A DNA stretch of 64,000 bases, taken from contig NZ_UUON01000009.1 of NCBI RefSeq assembly GCF_900590885.1, positions 124,001 through 188,000 on the forward strand, written 5' to 3'. Positions 1-9,179 of the stretch are shown here, piece after piece. The DNA comes from Pseudomonas viridiflava (GTDB lineage Bacteria; Pseudomonadota; Gammaproteobacteria; Pseudomonadales; Pseudomonadaceae). The notes below the pieces were generated by a model. The model made no database searches. It worked only from the letters and a program-made list of their open reading frames with translations, and was not told the origin of the DNA. The position numbers and the translations under genes were made by a program. The stretch's first letter is position 1. Each line of letters starts with the position of its first letter.

Positions 1-1374
1 GGCGCCCGTGATGCGCTGCAGAAAATCTACCAGGCACGCGGTTACCAGTCGGTGTTTGTCGAGCTGCCGGAGCAGAAGGTCGATGACGGCATCGTCTACC
101 TGCAGGTCAGCGAAACCAAGGTCGGCCGCGTGCGTGTGGTGGGTGCCAAGCATTACTCGCCGGTGGAGATCCGCGAGCAAGTGCCGGGCCTGGAGGAGGG
201 CACGGTGCCGGACTTCGCCACGGTGCAAACCCAGCTCGCCGGCCTCAACCGTGGGGCCGGGCGCCAGGTTACTCCGCTGGTGCGTGAAGGCCAGCGCCCA
301 GGCACCATGGATGTGGATCTGCAGGTCGAGGACCAGAACCCCTGGCACGCCAGCATCGGCCTGAACAACGACTACAGCGCCGACACCGAAAAACTGCGCT
401 CGGTCGCGACCCTCGGCTACGACAACCTCTGGCAACTGGGCCACAGCATTTCCCTGACCTACTTCACCGCGCCCCAGGACACCGAGAATGCCAAGGTCTG
501 GTCGGGCTCCTACACCGCGCCGCTGAACGAGCGCTGGAGCCTGCAGTTCTCCGGGTACCAGTCCGACAGCAACATCGCCACCATCGGCGGCAGCAACGTG
601 CTGGGCAAGGGCCATTCCTACGGTGTGGCGGCGATCTACAGCCTGCCGGCCGCCGGTAACTGGGCCAATTCGTTTTCGTTCGGCATCGACTTCAAGGATT
701 TCGACGAAGAGATGAAGTTCGGTTCCAGCAGCGACCAGGTGCCGCTCAAGTACGCGCCGTTCAACTTCGGCTACAACGGCTATCGCTACACCGAGCAATC
801 GCAACTGGGCCTGGGCTTGAACCTGATCGTCGGCACGCGTGCGTTCTTCGGCTACGGCAGCGACGCCGAGGAGTTCGACTACAAGCGCTACAAGGCCAGC
901 GCCAGTTTTGCCGTGCTCAAGGGCGACCTGAATTACACCTACACCTTCGCCAACGATTGGCAGTCCGCCTCCAAGGCCGGCTTCCAGTTGGCCTCGGGAC
1001 CGCTGGTGTCCAACGAGCAATATTCCGCCGGCGGCGCCACCTCGGTGCGCGGCTATTTGGCGGCCGAGCGCACGGGGGACGAAGGGTATCTGCTGTCCCA
1101 GGAATTGCGCACCCCGTCGCTCGCCAAGTTCCTCGGCAGTTACGTGCAGGAGTGGCGCTTCTATGCCTTCGCCGAAGGCGCACGCATGCGCCTGCACGAC
1201 CCGCTGCCCGAGCAGGAAGACGAATACAGCCTGGCCAGTGTCGGCCTGGGCACCCGCGCCAGTTTGAGCAAATGGTTGTCCGGCAGCCTGGATTGGGGCT
1301 ACCCGCTGCTCGATGGACCGAACACCCAGAAACAGGACTCGCGACTGCACTTCAGTGTGCAGGCGACTTTCTGA
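1..1374 (+). CDS. pdtB: TpsB/ShlB-family two-partner secretion outer-membrane transporter (5' partial, PdtB-like)
   Basis: This frame is open from the first base, so the N-terminus (signal peptide and first POTRA part) lies outside the window; 457 codons remain. Codons 1 to about 95 look like the end of a POTRA region. The rest is a 16-strand-type beta barrel with alternating aromatic residues and a terminal phenylalanine. The VRGY motif of the TpsB/Omp85 family lies at codons 349-352. TpsB proteins export one large TpsA exoprotein, whose gene would be expected upstream, off the edge. The ExbB/ExbD genes that follow, and the parvulin and LysR genes further on, match my recollection of the P. 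aeruginosa PA0692 (PdtB) region. The family call is firm; the pdtB name rests on gene order. Confidence 0.85.
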   Translation, partial: GARDALQKIYQARGYQSVFVELPEQKVDDGIVYLQVSETKVGRVRVVGAKHYSPVEIREQVPGLEEGTVPDFATVQTQLAGLNRGAGRQVTPLVREGQRPGTMDVDLQVEDQNPWHASIGLNNDYSADTEKLRSVATLGYDNLWQLGHSISLTYFTAPQDTENAKVWSGSYTAPLNERWSLQFSGYQSDSNIATIGGSNVLGKGHSYGVAAIYSLPAAGNWANSFSFGIDFKDFDEEMKFGSSSDQVPLKYAPFNFGYNGYRYTEQSQLGLGLNLIVGTRAFFGYGSDAEEFDYKRYKASASFAVLKGDLNYTYTFANDWQSASKAGFQLASGPLVSNEQYSAGGATSVRGYLAAERTGDEGYLLSQELRTPSLAKFLGSYVQEWRFYAFAEGARMRLHDPLPEQEDEYSLASVGLGTRASLSKWLSGSLDWGYPLLDGPNTQKQDSRLHFSVQATF

Positions 1375-1398
1375 CTTTTTCTCCCGGAGATTTCACCC

Positions 1399-3198
1399 AT
1401 GCAACGCCTAATCCTGAGCCTGTTGATCTGCCTGGGCTTCGCGCTCCCGGCCACCGCCCATGCCTGGTGGCAAGACGACTGGCACTACCGCAAGCAGATC
1501 TCGGTAGACACCACCGCCCAAGGCGCGGCGATCAGCCAGGCCCTGGGCCGCACCGCGCTGCTGGTGCGCCTGCACACCGGCAATTTCACCTTTGACGGGG
1601 TCAAGGACGACGGCAGCGACCTGCGCTTTGTGAGCGCCGACGACAAGACCGTGTTCAACCACCAGATCGAAAGCTTCGACCCGTTGATGGGCATGGCGCT
1701 GATCTGGGTGGATGTGCCCAAGGTCGAAGGGGGCCAGCGCCAGGACCTGTGGATGTACTACGGCAACCAGAAAGCGCCGGCCACGGCCAACGGCCAGCTG
1801 ACCTTTGATCCGAACTACACCGCGCTCTACCACTTCGACGGCGCCAACGGCACACCGGCACGGGACACCACGGCCTACGCCAACACCTCGGTGAACGCTA
1901 CCGGCGCCAGCATCGACGGCGTGATCGGCCGCGCCTTGCAGTTCAGCGGCCAGCCGTTGCTGCTGCCGGCCAGCCCGTCGCTGCAACATGCCGCCGGTGG
2001 TGCGTTCACCGCCAGTGCCTGGCTGCGGCTGGACCAGGCCAGTGGCGAGCAAGTACTGCTGGCCCGCCGCGACGGTCCCCATAGCCTGTTGCTGGGGCTG
2101 AACCAGGGCATGCCGTTTGTTGAGGTCGACGGCCAGCGCGCCGTGTCGACCCAGCCGCTGAACCCCGGCCAATGGCAGCACCTGGCATTCACTGCCGAGG
2201 GCGAAAAGATCACCCTGTATGTGAACGGCCGCGAAACCGCGACCCTCGCCGTGGCCCTGCCGGCGTTCAATTCGCAACTGGCGGTCGGCGCCGACTTGCC
2301 GGACACCGCCAGCACGCACCTGCCATTCGCCGGCGCCATCGATGAGCTGCGCCTGTCCAAGGTCGCACGCCCGGCCGCACTGTTGCTGGCCGACGCGAGT
2401 GCCCAGGGCGCCGAGTCGAAACTGGTGGCCTACGGCGTCGATGAAGAACAGTCGGGCTTCGGTTTCGGCAGCCTGGGCTTCTTGCTCAACGCCGTGCCGG
2501 TGGACGCCTGGGTGATCATCCTGGTGCTGGTGGCGATGATGTTCCAGTCGTGGGTGATCATGCTGCGCAAGAACCGCCAGGTCAGCCGCGTGAGCAGTGC
2601 CAACGAGATCTTCCGCGAGCACTTTGCGCAGATCGGCACACGCCTGGAGATGTACGCCGACGACGTGCAACTCGGCGAACGCCTGACCCATTCCTCGCTG
2701 TGGCGCCTGTACCTGGTGGCGGTGAAGGAGATCCGCACCCGCCGCGCCCAGGGCGCCGACACCTCGTCGGTGTCGGCCGCCACCATCGAAGCCATTCGCT
2801 GCTCCATGGACGGTGTGCGCACCCGCGAAAACCAGCAGCTCAGTTCCAAACTCTCGACCCTGTCCAACGCCATCGCCGGCGGCCCGTACATCGGCCTGCT
2901 CGGCACGGTACTGGGGATCATGGTGGTGTTCCTCGGCACGGCCATGGCCGGTGACGTCAACATCAACGCCATCGCCCCGGGCATGGCGGCGGCCTTGCTG
3001 GCCACGGCCATGGGCCTGTTCGTCGCGATCCCCGCGCTGTTTGGCTACAACCGCCTGATCACGCGCAACAAGGAAGTCAGCGCGGATATGCGCGTGTTCG
3101 TCGACGAGTTCATCACCCGCCTGGCGGAGATGCACGGCGAGAGCCAGCACAGCGAAGCCGCGCACCGCCGCGAGCATCACGCCGCGGTTCCGGCCTGA
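1399..3198 (+). CDS. exbB: ExbB-type proton channel subunit with N-terminal DUF2341 and LamG-like domains
   Basis: The 599-residue product begins with a cleavable signal peptide (cleavage near AHA, residue 22). A DUF2341-like domain with the motif DLWMYYGN (about 75-135) follows, then a LamG/concanavalin-like sandwich (about 150-340), a transmembrane segment near 370-395, and a MotA/TolQ/ExbB domain (about 430-580) with GPYIGLLGTVLG at residue 495. Ordinary ExbB proteins are about 240 residues, so the first 350 residues form an added periplasmic ligand- or glycan-binding head. It is followed closely by exbD and a TonB-like gene, so it should form the proton-driven motor of that complex. A CGGAGA ribosome site precedes the ATG. 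Domain limits are estimates by eye. Confidence 0.88.
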   Translation: MQRLILSLLICLGFALPATAHAWWQDDWHYRKQISVDTTAQGAAISQALGRTALLVRLHTGNFTFDGVKDDGSDLRFVSADDKTVFNHQIESFDPLMGMALIWVDVPKVEGGQRQDLWMYYGNQKAPATANGQLTFDPNYTALYHFDGANGTPARDTTAYANTSVNATGASIDGVIGRALQFSGQPLLLPASPSLQHAAGGAFTASAWLRLDQASGEQVLLARRDGPHSLLLGLNQGMPFVEVDGQRAVSTQPLNPGQWQHLAFTAEGEKITLYVNGRETATLAVALPAFNSQLAVGADLPDTASTHLPFAGAIDELRLSKVARPAALLLADASAQGAESKLVAYGVDEEQSGFGFGSLGFLLNAVPVDAWVIILVLVAMMFQSWVIMLRKNRQVSRVSSANEIFREHFAQIGTRLEMYADDVQLGERLTHSSLWRLYLVAVKEIRTRRAQGADTSSVSAATIEAIRCSMDGVRTRENQQLSSKLSTLSNAIAGGPYIGLLGTVLGIMVVFLGTAMAGDVNINAIAPGMAAALLATAMGLFVAIPALFGYNRLITRNKEVSADMRVFVDEFITRLAEMHGESQHSEAAHRREHHAAVPA

Positions 3199-3209
3199 GG
3201 AGAATCACC

Positions 3210-3635
3210 ATGGCTTCCGTAAATGCCTCCCACGACGATGACGATGACGCCGCCGTCGACAGTATCAACATCACGCCCCTGGTGGACGTGCTGATGGTGG
3301 TGCTGGTGATGTTTATCCTCACTGCCACCGCCCAGGTCTCGGGCATCCAGATTCACCTGCCCAAGGCCAGCGCCTCGGTGTCGTTGTCGGAGGCCAAGAC
3401 CAAGGCCATCTCCGTGAATGACGGCGGCCAGGTGTTCCTCGACGCCTACCCGGTGACGCTCGGCGAGCTGGAAGAGCGCCTGCGTATCGAGAAAGCGCTG
3501 AACCCGGATTTCCCGGTGATCGTGCGCGGCGACGCGATGGTGCAGTACCAGAAGGTGATCGAAGTACTCGACTTGCTGCGTCGGCTGGAGCTGTCCCAGG
3601 TCGGGCTGGTCACCGGCAAACCGAGCCAGGGCTGA
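3210..3635 (+). CDS. exbD: ExbD/TolR biopolymer transport protein
   Basis: This 141-residue protein has the standard ExbD layout: a short acidic cytoplasmic N-terminus, one membrane helix (about 22-40) carrying the conserved proton-pathway aspartate at position 26 in NITPLVDVLMV, and a periplasmic domain. It starts 11 bases after the upstream stop with a GAGGAG ribosome site. It pairs with the ExbB fusion and the following TonB-like protein to transduce proton motive force to an outer-membrane client. Which client is unclear: TpsB proteins are not known to need TonB, so the downstream porin or an unlinked receptor are alternatives. Confidence 0.92.
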   Translation: MASVNASHDDDDDAAVDSINITPLVDVLMVVLVMFILTATAQVSGIQIHLPKASASVSLSEAKTKAISVNDGGQVFLDAYPVTLGELEERLRIEKALNPDFPVIVRGDAMVQYQKVIEVLDLLRRLELSQVGLVTGKPSQG

Positions 3636-3638
3636 GCC

Positions 3639-4337
3639 ATGACCGCACAGATCCCGATCACGCCGTTGCCCGTGAACAAGAAACCACCGTTGCGCCCGCT
3701 GAAGTGGGGCGCCGGCCTGTTGCTGGGCGCGGTGGCGGCCTGGTTTTTGTGGCAGTGGGCCAATGACATGAGTGGCGTGCGCCGTGAAGCGCCCAAGGTG
3801 CCGACGATTATTCCGTTGCCGCCGCCACCACCGCCGGAGAAACCCAAGGAGCCCGAGCCGCAGGTCGAAGAAAAAGTCCCCGAGCCGGTCCCCAGCCCCG
3901 AACCCGAAGAGGTCAAGCCGGCCGAGGAAGCACCGCCTTCGCCTAACGAAGACTTGGCCAACCCGATGCAGATCGACGGCGACGCCCAGTCCGGCAATGA
4001 CGGTTTCAACATCGGCGCCGGCAAGGGCGGCGGTATGGCTGGCAGCGGTGGCGGCGGTTTGGGCACCGGCACTTACAAACAGTATTTGGCCGGTACCTAC
4101 CAGCGCCTGATGCGTGAGGACCCGGAGCTGCGCAAGAAGGCGTTTTCGATACAGATAGACCTGTGGTTGGGCGCCGAAGGCGAGGTCACCAAGGCAGTGG
4201 TGGCCAAGTCCAGCGGCGATGCCGAGACCGACGCGCAGATGCTTGCCCTGGTGCGTGCGCCACGTGCCACCCAGAAACCTCCGGCGTCGATGACGCTGCC
4301 CGTGCGCTTGGCCCTCAAGGGCCGGCGTCCGGATTGA
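3639..4337 (+). CDS. TonB-like energy transducer
   Basis: The 232-residue protein has a cytoplasmic N-terminus, one membrane helix (about 24-42), a periplasmic proline- and glutamate-rich spacer (about 50-110), a glycine-rich stretch (about 125-140), and a TonB/TolA-like C-terminal domain (about 145-232) ending in MTLPVRLALKGRRPD. It lies 3 bases after exbD, completing an ExbB-ExbD-TonB set. The C-terminal domain is recognised from the pattern of a secretin/TonB-type fold rather than a strict motif, so a dedicated non-iron TonB variant is the most cautious reading. Confidence 0.8.
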   Translation: MTAQIPITPLPVNKKPPLRPLKWGAGLLLGAVAAWFLWQWANDMSGVRREAPKVPTIIPLPPPPPPEKPKEPEPQVEEKVPEPVPSPEPEEVKPAEEAPPSPNEDLANPMQIDGDAQSGNDGFNIGAGKGGGMAGSGGGGLGTGTYKQYLAGTYQRLMREDPELRKKAFSIQIDLWLGAEGEVTKAVVAKSSGDAETDAQMLALVRAPRATQKPPASMTLPVRLALKGRRPD

Positions 4338-4379
4338 TCCTTCGCTTTTTCAACGGTTTTTTACAGGAGTTGCGTACAC

Positions 4380-6080
4380 ATGATTTCCCCCGTGAATCGA
4401 CTGACCCTGGCGGTTGGCATGGTCATCGCGACCCTGGTTGGCCAGGCGACGGCAGCCCCGGTCGCCCCCTCGGAAAACGTCACCATCAACCTGATTCGTC
4501 TGTTGGTGCAGCAAGGCGTGCTGACCCAGGACACCGCCAATGGCCTGATTGCCCAGGCCGAAAAAGAAGCCCAGCAGGCGCGCCAGGCCAATGCCGCACC
4601 GGTGGTGGCCGCCGGCCCGACCGCAGCACCGGGCGATGTGCGCGTGCAGTACGTACCGCAAGCGGTGCGCGATCAGATCCGCGACCAGGTCAAAGCCGAA
4701 GTCATGGCCACCGCCAAGCAGGAAAACTGGGCCCAGCCCAATACGTTCCCGGACTGGATTTCACGCATCAGCTTTGACGGCGATATCCGCCTGCGCGATG
4801 AGTCGCGCTACTTTTCGGGCAATAACAGCAACAACATCACTGACTTCGCCAAGCTCAATGACACCGGCCCCTACGACGTCAACAAAAACTCCAACACCCG
4901 GTTCCCACCCTTGCTCAACACCCGCGAGGACCGCGAAAACCTGTTCCGCCTGCGCGCCCGCCTGGGCATGAAAGCAGTGATTTCGCCGGACTGGACCGCC
5001 GGCATCCGCATCGCCACCGGCTCGGACAATAACCCGGTGTCCACCACCCAGACCCTGGGCGGCGGCTTCGGCAAAAAAGACATCTGGCTCGACCAGGGCT
5101 ACCTGACCTGGAAGACCACCGACGACATGACCCTGACCGCCGGGCGTATCGGCAATCCGTTCTACTCCACCGACATGATGTATTCCAACGACCTCAACTT
5201 CGACGGCGTGGCGGCGATCTTCAACCACAGCCTCAACAGCGAGTGGGGCCTGTTCGGCACGCTCGGCGCGTTCCCGGTCGAGTACACCTCCGACACCGCC
5301 AGTTCCAACGGAATCGACAAGGAAGACAGCGAAACCAAGTGGCTGTTCGGCGGGCAGATTGGCGCCGACTGGAAGATCAACCGGGCTAACCGCCTCAAAC
5401 TCGCCGCGGCCTACTACCAGTTCCAGGACATCGAGGGCGAGCGCTCCAGCCCTTGCTCTCCGTGGGCCGGAGCTGCCGGTTGCGACACCGACGGCACGCG
5501 TGTTGCCTTTATGCAAAAAGGCAACACGGTGTTCAACCTGCGCAATAACACCACCAACCCGGCCACGCCAGCCACCACCCCGGACCCGCAGTTCGTCGGA
5601 CTGGCCTCCAAGTTCAACGTGCTCGACCTCAACCTGGTCTGGGACAGCGAACTGCCGAGCGACTTCAAGCTGCGCAGCCAGGGTAACTTCATCCACAACC
5701 TGGCCTACGACAAGAACGAGATGCTCAAGCGCAGCGAAGGCGAGATCGTCAACAACATCAACAGCAAGGGCCAGTTTGAAAGTGGCGGCAATGCGCTGAT
5801 GGTCTCCTTCACCCTCGGCAGCGCCCTGGAAATGCGCAAGCGCGGCGACTGGAACGTGTTGGCCGGCTACAAGTACATCCAGCCCGACGCCTTGCCCGAC
5901 GGCTTCAACGACTCCTCATTCCACCTGGGCGGCACCAACGCCAAGGGCTACTTCATTGGCGGCAACTACGGCATCGACAAGAACATCTACGCCAGTGCGC
6001 GCTGGTTGAGCGCGTCCGAAGTGTATGGCCAGCCGTTCGAAGTGGATGTGATGCAACTGGAACTCAACACGCGCTTTTGA
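4380..6080 (+). CDS. Putative outer-membrane porin
   Basis: The 566-residue product has a signal peptide (cleavage near AAP, residues 24-26), an Ala/Gln-rich N-terminal helical region (about 35-110) and a long beta-barrel domain ending in the outer-membrane signature LNTRF. The N-terminal wording (NLIRLLVQQGVLTQDTANGLIAQAE) is typical of the family annotated as putative porin in proteobacteria. An ACAGGAG ribosome site precedes the ATG. Its place behind the ExbB-ExbD-TonB genes makes it either the energised outer-membrane partner or a co-regulated passive channel; the substrate cannot be read from sequence. A cysteine pair near residues 360-370 lies in a likely extracellular loop. Confidence 0.8.
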   Translation: MISPVNRLTLAVGMVIATLVGQATAAPVAPSENVTINLIRLLVQQGVLTQDTANGLIAQAEKEAQQARQANAAPVVAAGPTAAPGDVRVQYVPQAVRDQIRDQVKAEVMATAKQENWAQPNTFPDWISRISFDGDIRLRDESRYFSGNNSNNITDFAKLNDTGPYDVNKNSNTRFPPLLNTREDRENLFRLRARLGMKAVISPDWTAGIRIATGSDNNPVSTTQTLGGGFGKKDIWLDQGYLTWKTTDDMTLTAGRIGNPFYSTDMMYSNDLNFDGVAAIFNHSLNSEWGLFGTLGAFPVEYTSDTASSNGIDKEDSETKWLFGGQIGADWKINRANRLKLAAAYYQFQDIEGERSSPCSPWAGAAGCDTDGTRVAFMQKGNTVFNLRNNTTNPATPATTPDPQFVGLASKFNVLDLNLVWDSELPSDFKLRSQGNFIHNLAYDKNEMLKRSEGEIVNNINSKGQFESGGNALMVSFTLGSALEMRKRGDWNVLAGYKYIQPDALPDGFNDSSFHLGGTNAKGYFIGGNYGIDKNIYASARWLSASEVYGQPFEVDVMQLELNTRF

Positions 6081-6098
6081 TGCGCAGGGAGATGCCAC

Positions 6099-6725
6099 AT
6101 GAACACGCGAATCTGCGGGCTGTTGTTGCTGTTCGTCGCCACGGCGGCGTCGGCCGAAGGCATGGAGGAGCGCCTGCGTACGCAATTGCGCAGCACCACC
6201 CAGCAATTGCAGGCGCTGCAAAGCGAGCAGGCCCAGGCCAGCGCGGCGCGTATCGCCGCCGAAAACCAGGCCAAACAGGCCCAGGCGCAAATCAAGCAAC
6301 TGACCGCCGAGCTTGAGAAAACCCGTGGCGTGGCCGAGCAAATGGCCGGCCAGCAACAGAGCCTGCACAGCCAGGCCCAAGCCCAGGTGGCGGCGAGCAA
6401 CGAACAGATCGGCAAGTTCAAGAAGGCTTATGACGAACTGCTGGTGCTGGCCAAGGGCAAGGAAGCCGAGCGCGCGCGCTTGCAGGCGCAACTGAGCGAA
6501 CGTGACACACAAGTGCAGCAATGTTCAGTCAAGAATCAACAGATGTACGGCGTGGCCCAGCAGTTGCTCGCGGCCTACGAAAAGATCGATGTGGCCGAGG
6601 TGATGAGTATTCGCCAGCCCTTCGCCAGTGGCGCGCGGGTCAGGTTCGAGGAACTGGCCCAGGGCTTTGGCGACGATCTGTACAAGAGCCGTTTCGATGC
6701 GCCCCAGGCGGGCGTCAATCATTGA
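6099..6725 (+). CDS. Periplasmic coiled-coil protein of unknown function
   Basis: The product has 208 residues with a signal peptide (cleavage near ASA, residue 20) and then an almost continuous Ala/Gln-rich heptad pattern from about 25 to 150, which predicts a long coiled coil. The C-terminal 50 residues are more globular. It contains one cysteine in the mature chain, which could allow a disulfide-linked dimer. It sits 18 bases after the porin gene and 19 bases before the next gene, inside the operon. I recognise no named family. A structural or chaperone role next to the outer-membrane components is inference from position and shape. Confidence 0.7.
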   Translation: MNTRICGLLLLFVATAASAEGMEERLRTQLRSTTQQLQALQSEQAQASAARIAAENQAKQAQAQIKQLTAELEKTRGVAEQMAGQQQSLHSQAQAQVAASNEQIGKFKKAYDELLVLAKGKEAERARLQAQLSERDTQVQQCSVKNQQMYGVAQQLLAAYEKIDVAEVMSIRQPFASGARVRFEELAQGFGDDLYKSRFDAPQAGVNH

Positions 6726-6744
6726 TCACAAGGAAGAACCGAAC

Positions 6745-7212
6745 ATGAACGAATTGATCATCAGCGTGACCACCCAGAGCCTCACCGAGCTGCTGCAAGA
6801 GGCCGGTTATCGCGTGAACCAGACTGAACAGAACGGCATCGTGCAACTGCTCAGCGCCAGCCAGGGCATCGGTTTTGCCGTGCGCTTTGGCAACCCGGCG
6901 GCAGAGCAGGGCGGCTATGTGGATTTCACCTATAGCTGTGCGCTGCGAATTCAAGGCGAGTTGCCCGAAGGCCTGGCCCAGGTGTGGAACACCTCGCGAC
7001 GCTTTGCGCGGTTGTCGGTGCAGGGCGAATTCCTGTTGATGGAAATGGACGTGGTGGTTGCCGGCGTGGGCGCCCCGCACCTGCGCAGCCAGCTGGAATT
7101 GTGGGACCGCCTGTTGCAGGAATTCATTGTCTACCTGCGTGAATACAGCCAGCAGGCGGCACAGTTGCAGGCCCAGGCCGCGCCCGCTGACGAAGAGGCA
7201 CCGGTCCTGTGA
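6745..7212 (+). CDS. YbjN-domain-like protein
   Basis: I start this gene at the ATG at 6745, which has AAGGAAG upstream and follows the previous stop by 19 bases; a longer frame upstream overlaps its neighbour. The 155-residue product (MNELIISVTTQSLTELLQEAG...) has the length and the alternating hydrophobic pattern of the YbjN family, which resembles type III secretion chaperones. It has no signal peptide and no membrane helix, so it should be cytoplasmic. Its last four bases (GTGA) overlap the GTG of the following parvulin gene, showing translational coupling. The family call is by pattern only. Confidence 0.7.
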   Translation: MNELIISVTTQSLTELLQEAGYRVNQTEQNGIVQLLSASQGIGFAVRFGNPAAEQGGYVDFTYSCALRIQGELPEGLAQVWNTSRRFARLSVQGEFLLMEMDVVVAGVGAPHLRSQLELWDRLLQEFIVYLREYSQQAAQLQAQAAPADEEAPVL

Positions 7213-8150
7213 AGAAGCCAACCCTGATGATCAGCGCGGGTGCGCTGGCCTTGCTGGTGGTGGCGGTGGGGCTGAGCGTGCGCCCGGGTAGCGACCCGGT
7301 GGCCGCGCAACAGCCGGCGCCGGCGCTCAGCCCGGCACCGAGCGGGCCGGCGGTGGCGCGCCTGGGCAACCAGCAAATCGACCTGCCGGAGCTGAAAAGC
7401 GTACTCGCCAGCCTGCCGGCCGAGTCCCGCGAGCAATTGCGCGGCAACCGTGGCGCGCTGGAAACCTGGCTGCGCTCACGCCTGGCGCAAAAGGCCGTGC
7501 TCGAACAGGCCGACGCCCAGGGCTGGCGCCAGCGCCCCGAGGTGGAACAGCAGACCCGCGCCGCCACGGAGCAGATCGTGTTTCGCGACTACATGCTGTC
7601 GGTCAGCCAGGTGCCGGCCGATTACCCGAGTGCCGCCGAACTGCAACAGGCGTACGACAGTGGCAAGGCGCAATGGGTCACGCCGCCGATGTACCGGGTG
7701 AGCCAGATTTTCCTCGCGGTGAATGACCCGCAAGGCGCCGACGCCGTACGCCGCCAGGCCCAGGAGTTGAGCCGCCGCGCCCAGGCCGCACCGGGTGATT
7801 TTGCCGCCCTGGCCACGCAATATTCCCAGGACCCGGAGACCGCCGCGCGTGGTGGCGATTCGGGCATGCAGCCGTTGCAGCAACTGGTGCCGCAGGTGCG
7901 CGAGACGGTCTCACGGCTCAAGGTCGGTGCCGTATCGGACGTGGTGCAGAGCGGGGCGGGCTTGCATGTGCTCAAGCTCACCGGCCAGCAACCGGCGCGC
8001 ACTGCCAGCCTCGACGAACTGCGCCCACGCCTGACCGAAGCCCTGCGCGCCCAGCGCCAGGAGCAGATCGCCAAGGCCTACCTGGAAGGCATGCTCAACA
8101 CCGCGACCTTGAGCATCGACGGCGCCGAGTTGAACAAAGTGCTGGAGTAA
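7209..8150 (+). CDS. Parvulin-type peptidyl-prolyl cis-trans isomerase (PpiC/SurA-like)
   Basis: The gene uses a GTG start overlapping the stop of its neighbour. The 313-residue protein has an N-terminal membrane anchor or signal (about 5-25), a SurA-like helical region (about 45-140) and a rotamase core (about 150-250) with YRVSQIFL, a QYSQDPETAARGGDSG stretch and a GAVSDVV/LHVLKL end, all characteristic of PpiC. It should act in the periplasm on proteins crossing to or folding in the outer membrane. In this operon the likely clients are the TpsA exoprotein, TpsB or the porin. A parvulin occurs at the equivalent place in the P. aeruginosa pdt region as I recall it. Confidence 0.88.
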   Translation: MKKPTLMISAGALALLVVAVGLSVRPGSDPVAAQQPAPALSPAPSGPAVARLGNQQIDLPELKSVLASLPAESREQLRGNRGALETWLRSRLAQKAVLEQADAQGWRQRPEVEQQTRAATEQIVFRDYMLSVSQVPADYPSAAELQQAYDSGKAQWVTPPMYRVSQIFLAVNDPQGADAVRRQAQELSRRAQAAPGDFAALATQYSQDPETAARGGDSGMQPLQQLVPQVRETVSRLKVGAVSDVVQSGAGLHVLKLTGQQPARTASLDELRPRLTEALRAQRQEQIAKAYLEGMLNTATLSIDGAELNKVLE

Positions 8151-8201
8151 CCCGTATCAACCCGCATTGGATGCACCGACCGACAAGACAGGGAGTCTCA
8201 C

Positions 8202-9179
8202 ATGGCATTACTGGAACCGTCCGGCCAACCGGGGCCTTCGTCCTATGGGGCAGCTGCCGGGTCGCGCAGCAACTGGGAGGCCCTGGCAAACGAGATTGAC
8301 CCGGAGGTGGTGCGCTACTTCCTGGTGAGTGCGCGCTGCGGCTGTTTCATGCAGGCGGCGCGCAGCCTGAATATCAAGGCGACCCTGCTGCGCAAGCGCC
8401 TGGCGCAGCTCGAGGAGCAAGTGCGGCATGCGTTGTTCTGCTACCAGGGCAACGGCCTGGTGCTCAGTCGCGACGGCCAGCAATTGCAGGCGCAACTGGT
8501 TGCCCTTGCCCACGCCCGGCGCCTGCCGGTGGTCGAGCAGCCGCTGATCCGCTTGGCGGTGGCCGAGCCGATCCTGCATGACATCCTCGGTCGCGACCTG
8601 ATCGCCTTGCTGCGGCGCAATGCCAGCGTGCGCCTGGAGATCATCTCCCTCGACAGCCAATTGTCGCTGCAGGCGGTGGACGTGGATGTGGTGCTGTGGC
8701 TGGCGGACGGCGACAGCCCGCTGCCCGGTCCGAGCTTCGCCACCGAACCGCCCCGGGCCCTGGCGCGCCTGCACTACCTGCCGCACATCGCCAAGCGCTA
8801 CTCGCGCCTGACCACACGGCCGGACAGTGTGGAGGACTTGACTGACTACATGCTGGTGCAGTGGCAGCCGGATGCGCAGGTCGACGCGTTGCAGCCGTGG
8901 AACCAGGTGGTGCAACAGCGGCTGGCGGCGGTGGTGCAGGTGCAGGCTTATTCGCTGATGCTGGAGATGATCCGCTGCGGCGCCTGCATCGGCCTGCTAC
9001 CGCATTACATGAGCAGCTTTGACCGGGGGTTGGTGGCGTTGCCGGGGTTGTTGGGTGAGAGCATGCAGCGCCAAGTGTGGCTGGCGGTGAATGCGCAGGT
9101 GCGGGATGTGGAGGCGGTGCGGGGGGTTGTGGAGTTGATTGTGGGGACATTTGAGGGGCGGCGGGAGTGGTTTGATTGA
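8202..9179 (+). CDS. LysR-family transcriptional regulator
   Basis: This 325-residue protein carries a winged-helix DNA-binding region near 35-95 (VVRYFLVSARCGCFMQAARSL, LLRKRLAQLEEQV), typical of LysR proteins, and an effector domain from about 105. It has an N-terminal extension of about 30 residues. It is the last gene on this strand before a 405-base gap and has a CAGGGAG ribosome site. It probably controls the secretion/ExbBD locus or an unlinked target; unlike most LysR genes it is co-directional with, not divergent from, its neighbours. The last 80 bases are unusually rich in G and T. Confidence 0.82.
   Translation: MALLEPSGQPGPSSYGAAAGSRSNWEALANEIDPEVVRYFLVSARCGCFMQAARSLNIKATLLRKRLAQLEEQVRHALFCYQGNGLVLSRDGQQLQAQLVALAHARRLPVVEQPLIRLAVAEPILHDILGRDLIALLRRNASVRLEIISLDSQLSLQAVDVDVVLWLADGDSPLPGPSFATEPPRALARLHYLPHIAKRYSRLTTRPDSVEDLTDYMLVQWQPDAQVDALQPWNQVVQQRLAAVVQVQAYSLMLEMIRCGACIGLLPHYMSSFDRGLVALPGLLGESMQRQVWLAVNAQVRDVEAVRGVVELIVGTFEGRREWFD

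Noticed and set aside
1408..3180. Long open frame antisense to the ExbB fusion gene
   Set aside because: Its protein is His/Gln/Arg-rich without domains and the opposite strand encodes a clear family; it is a product of high third-position GC.
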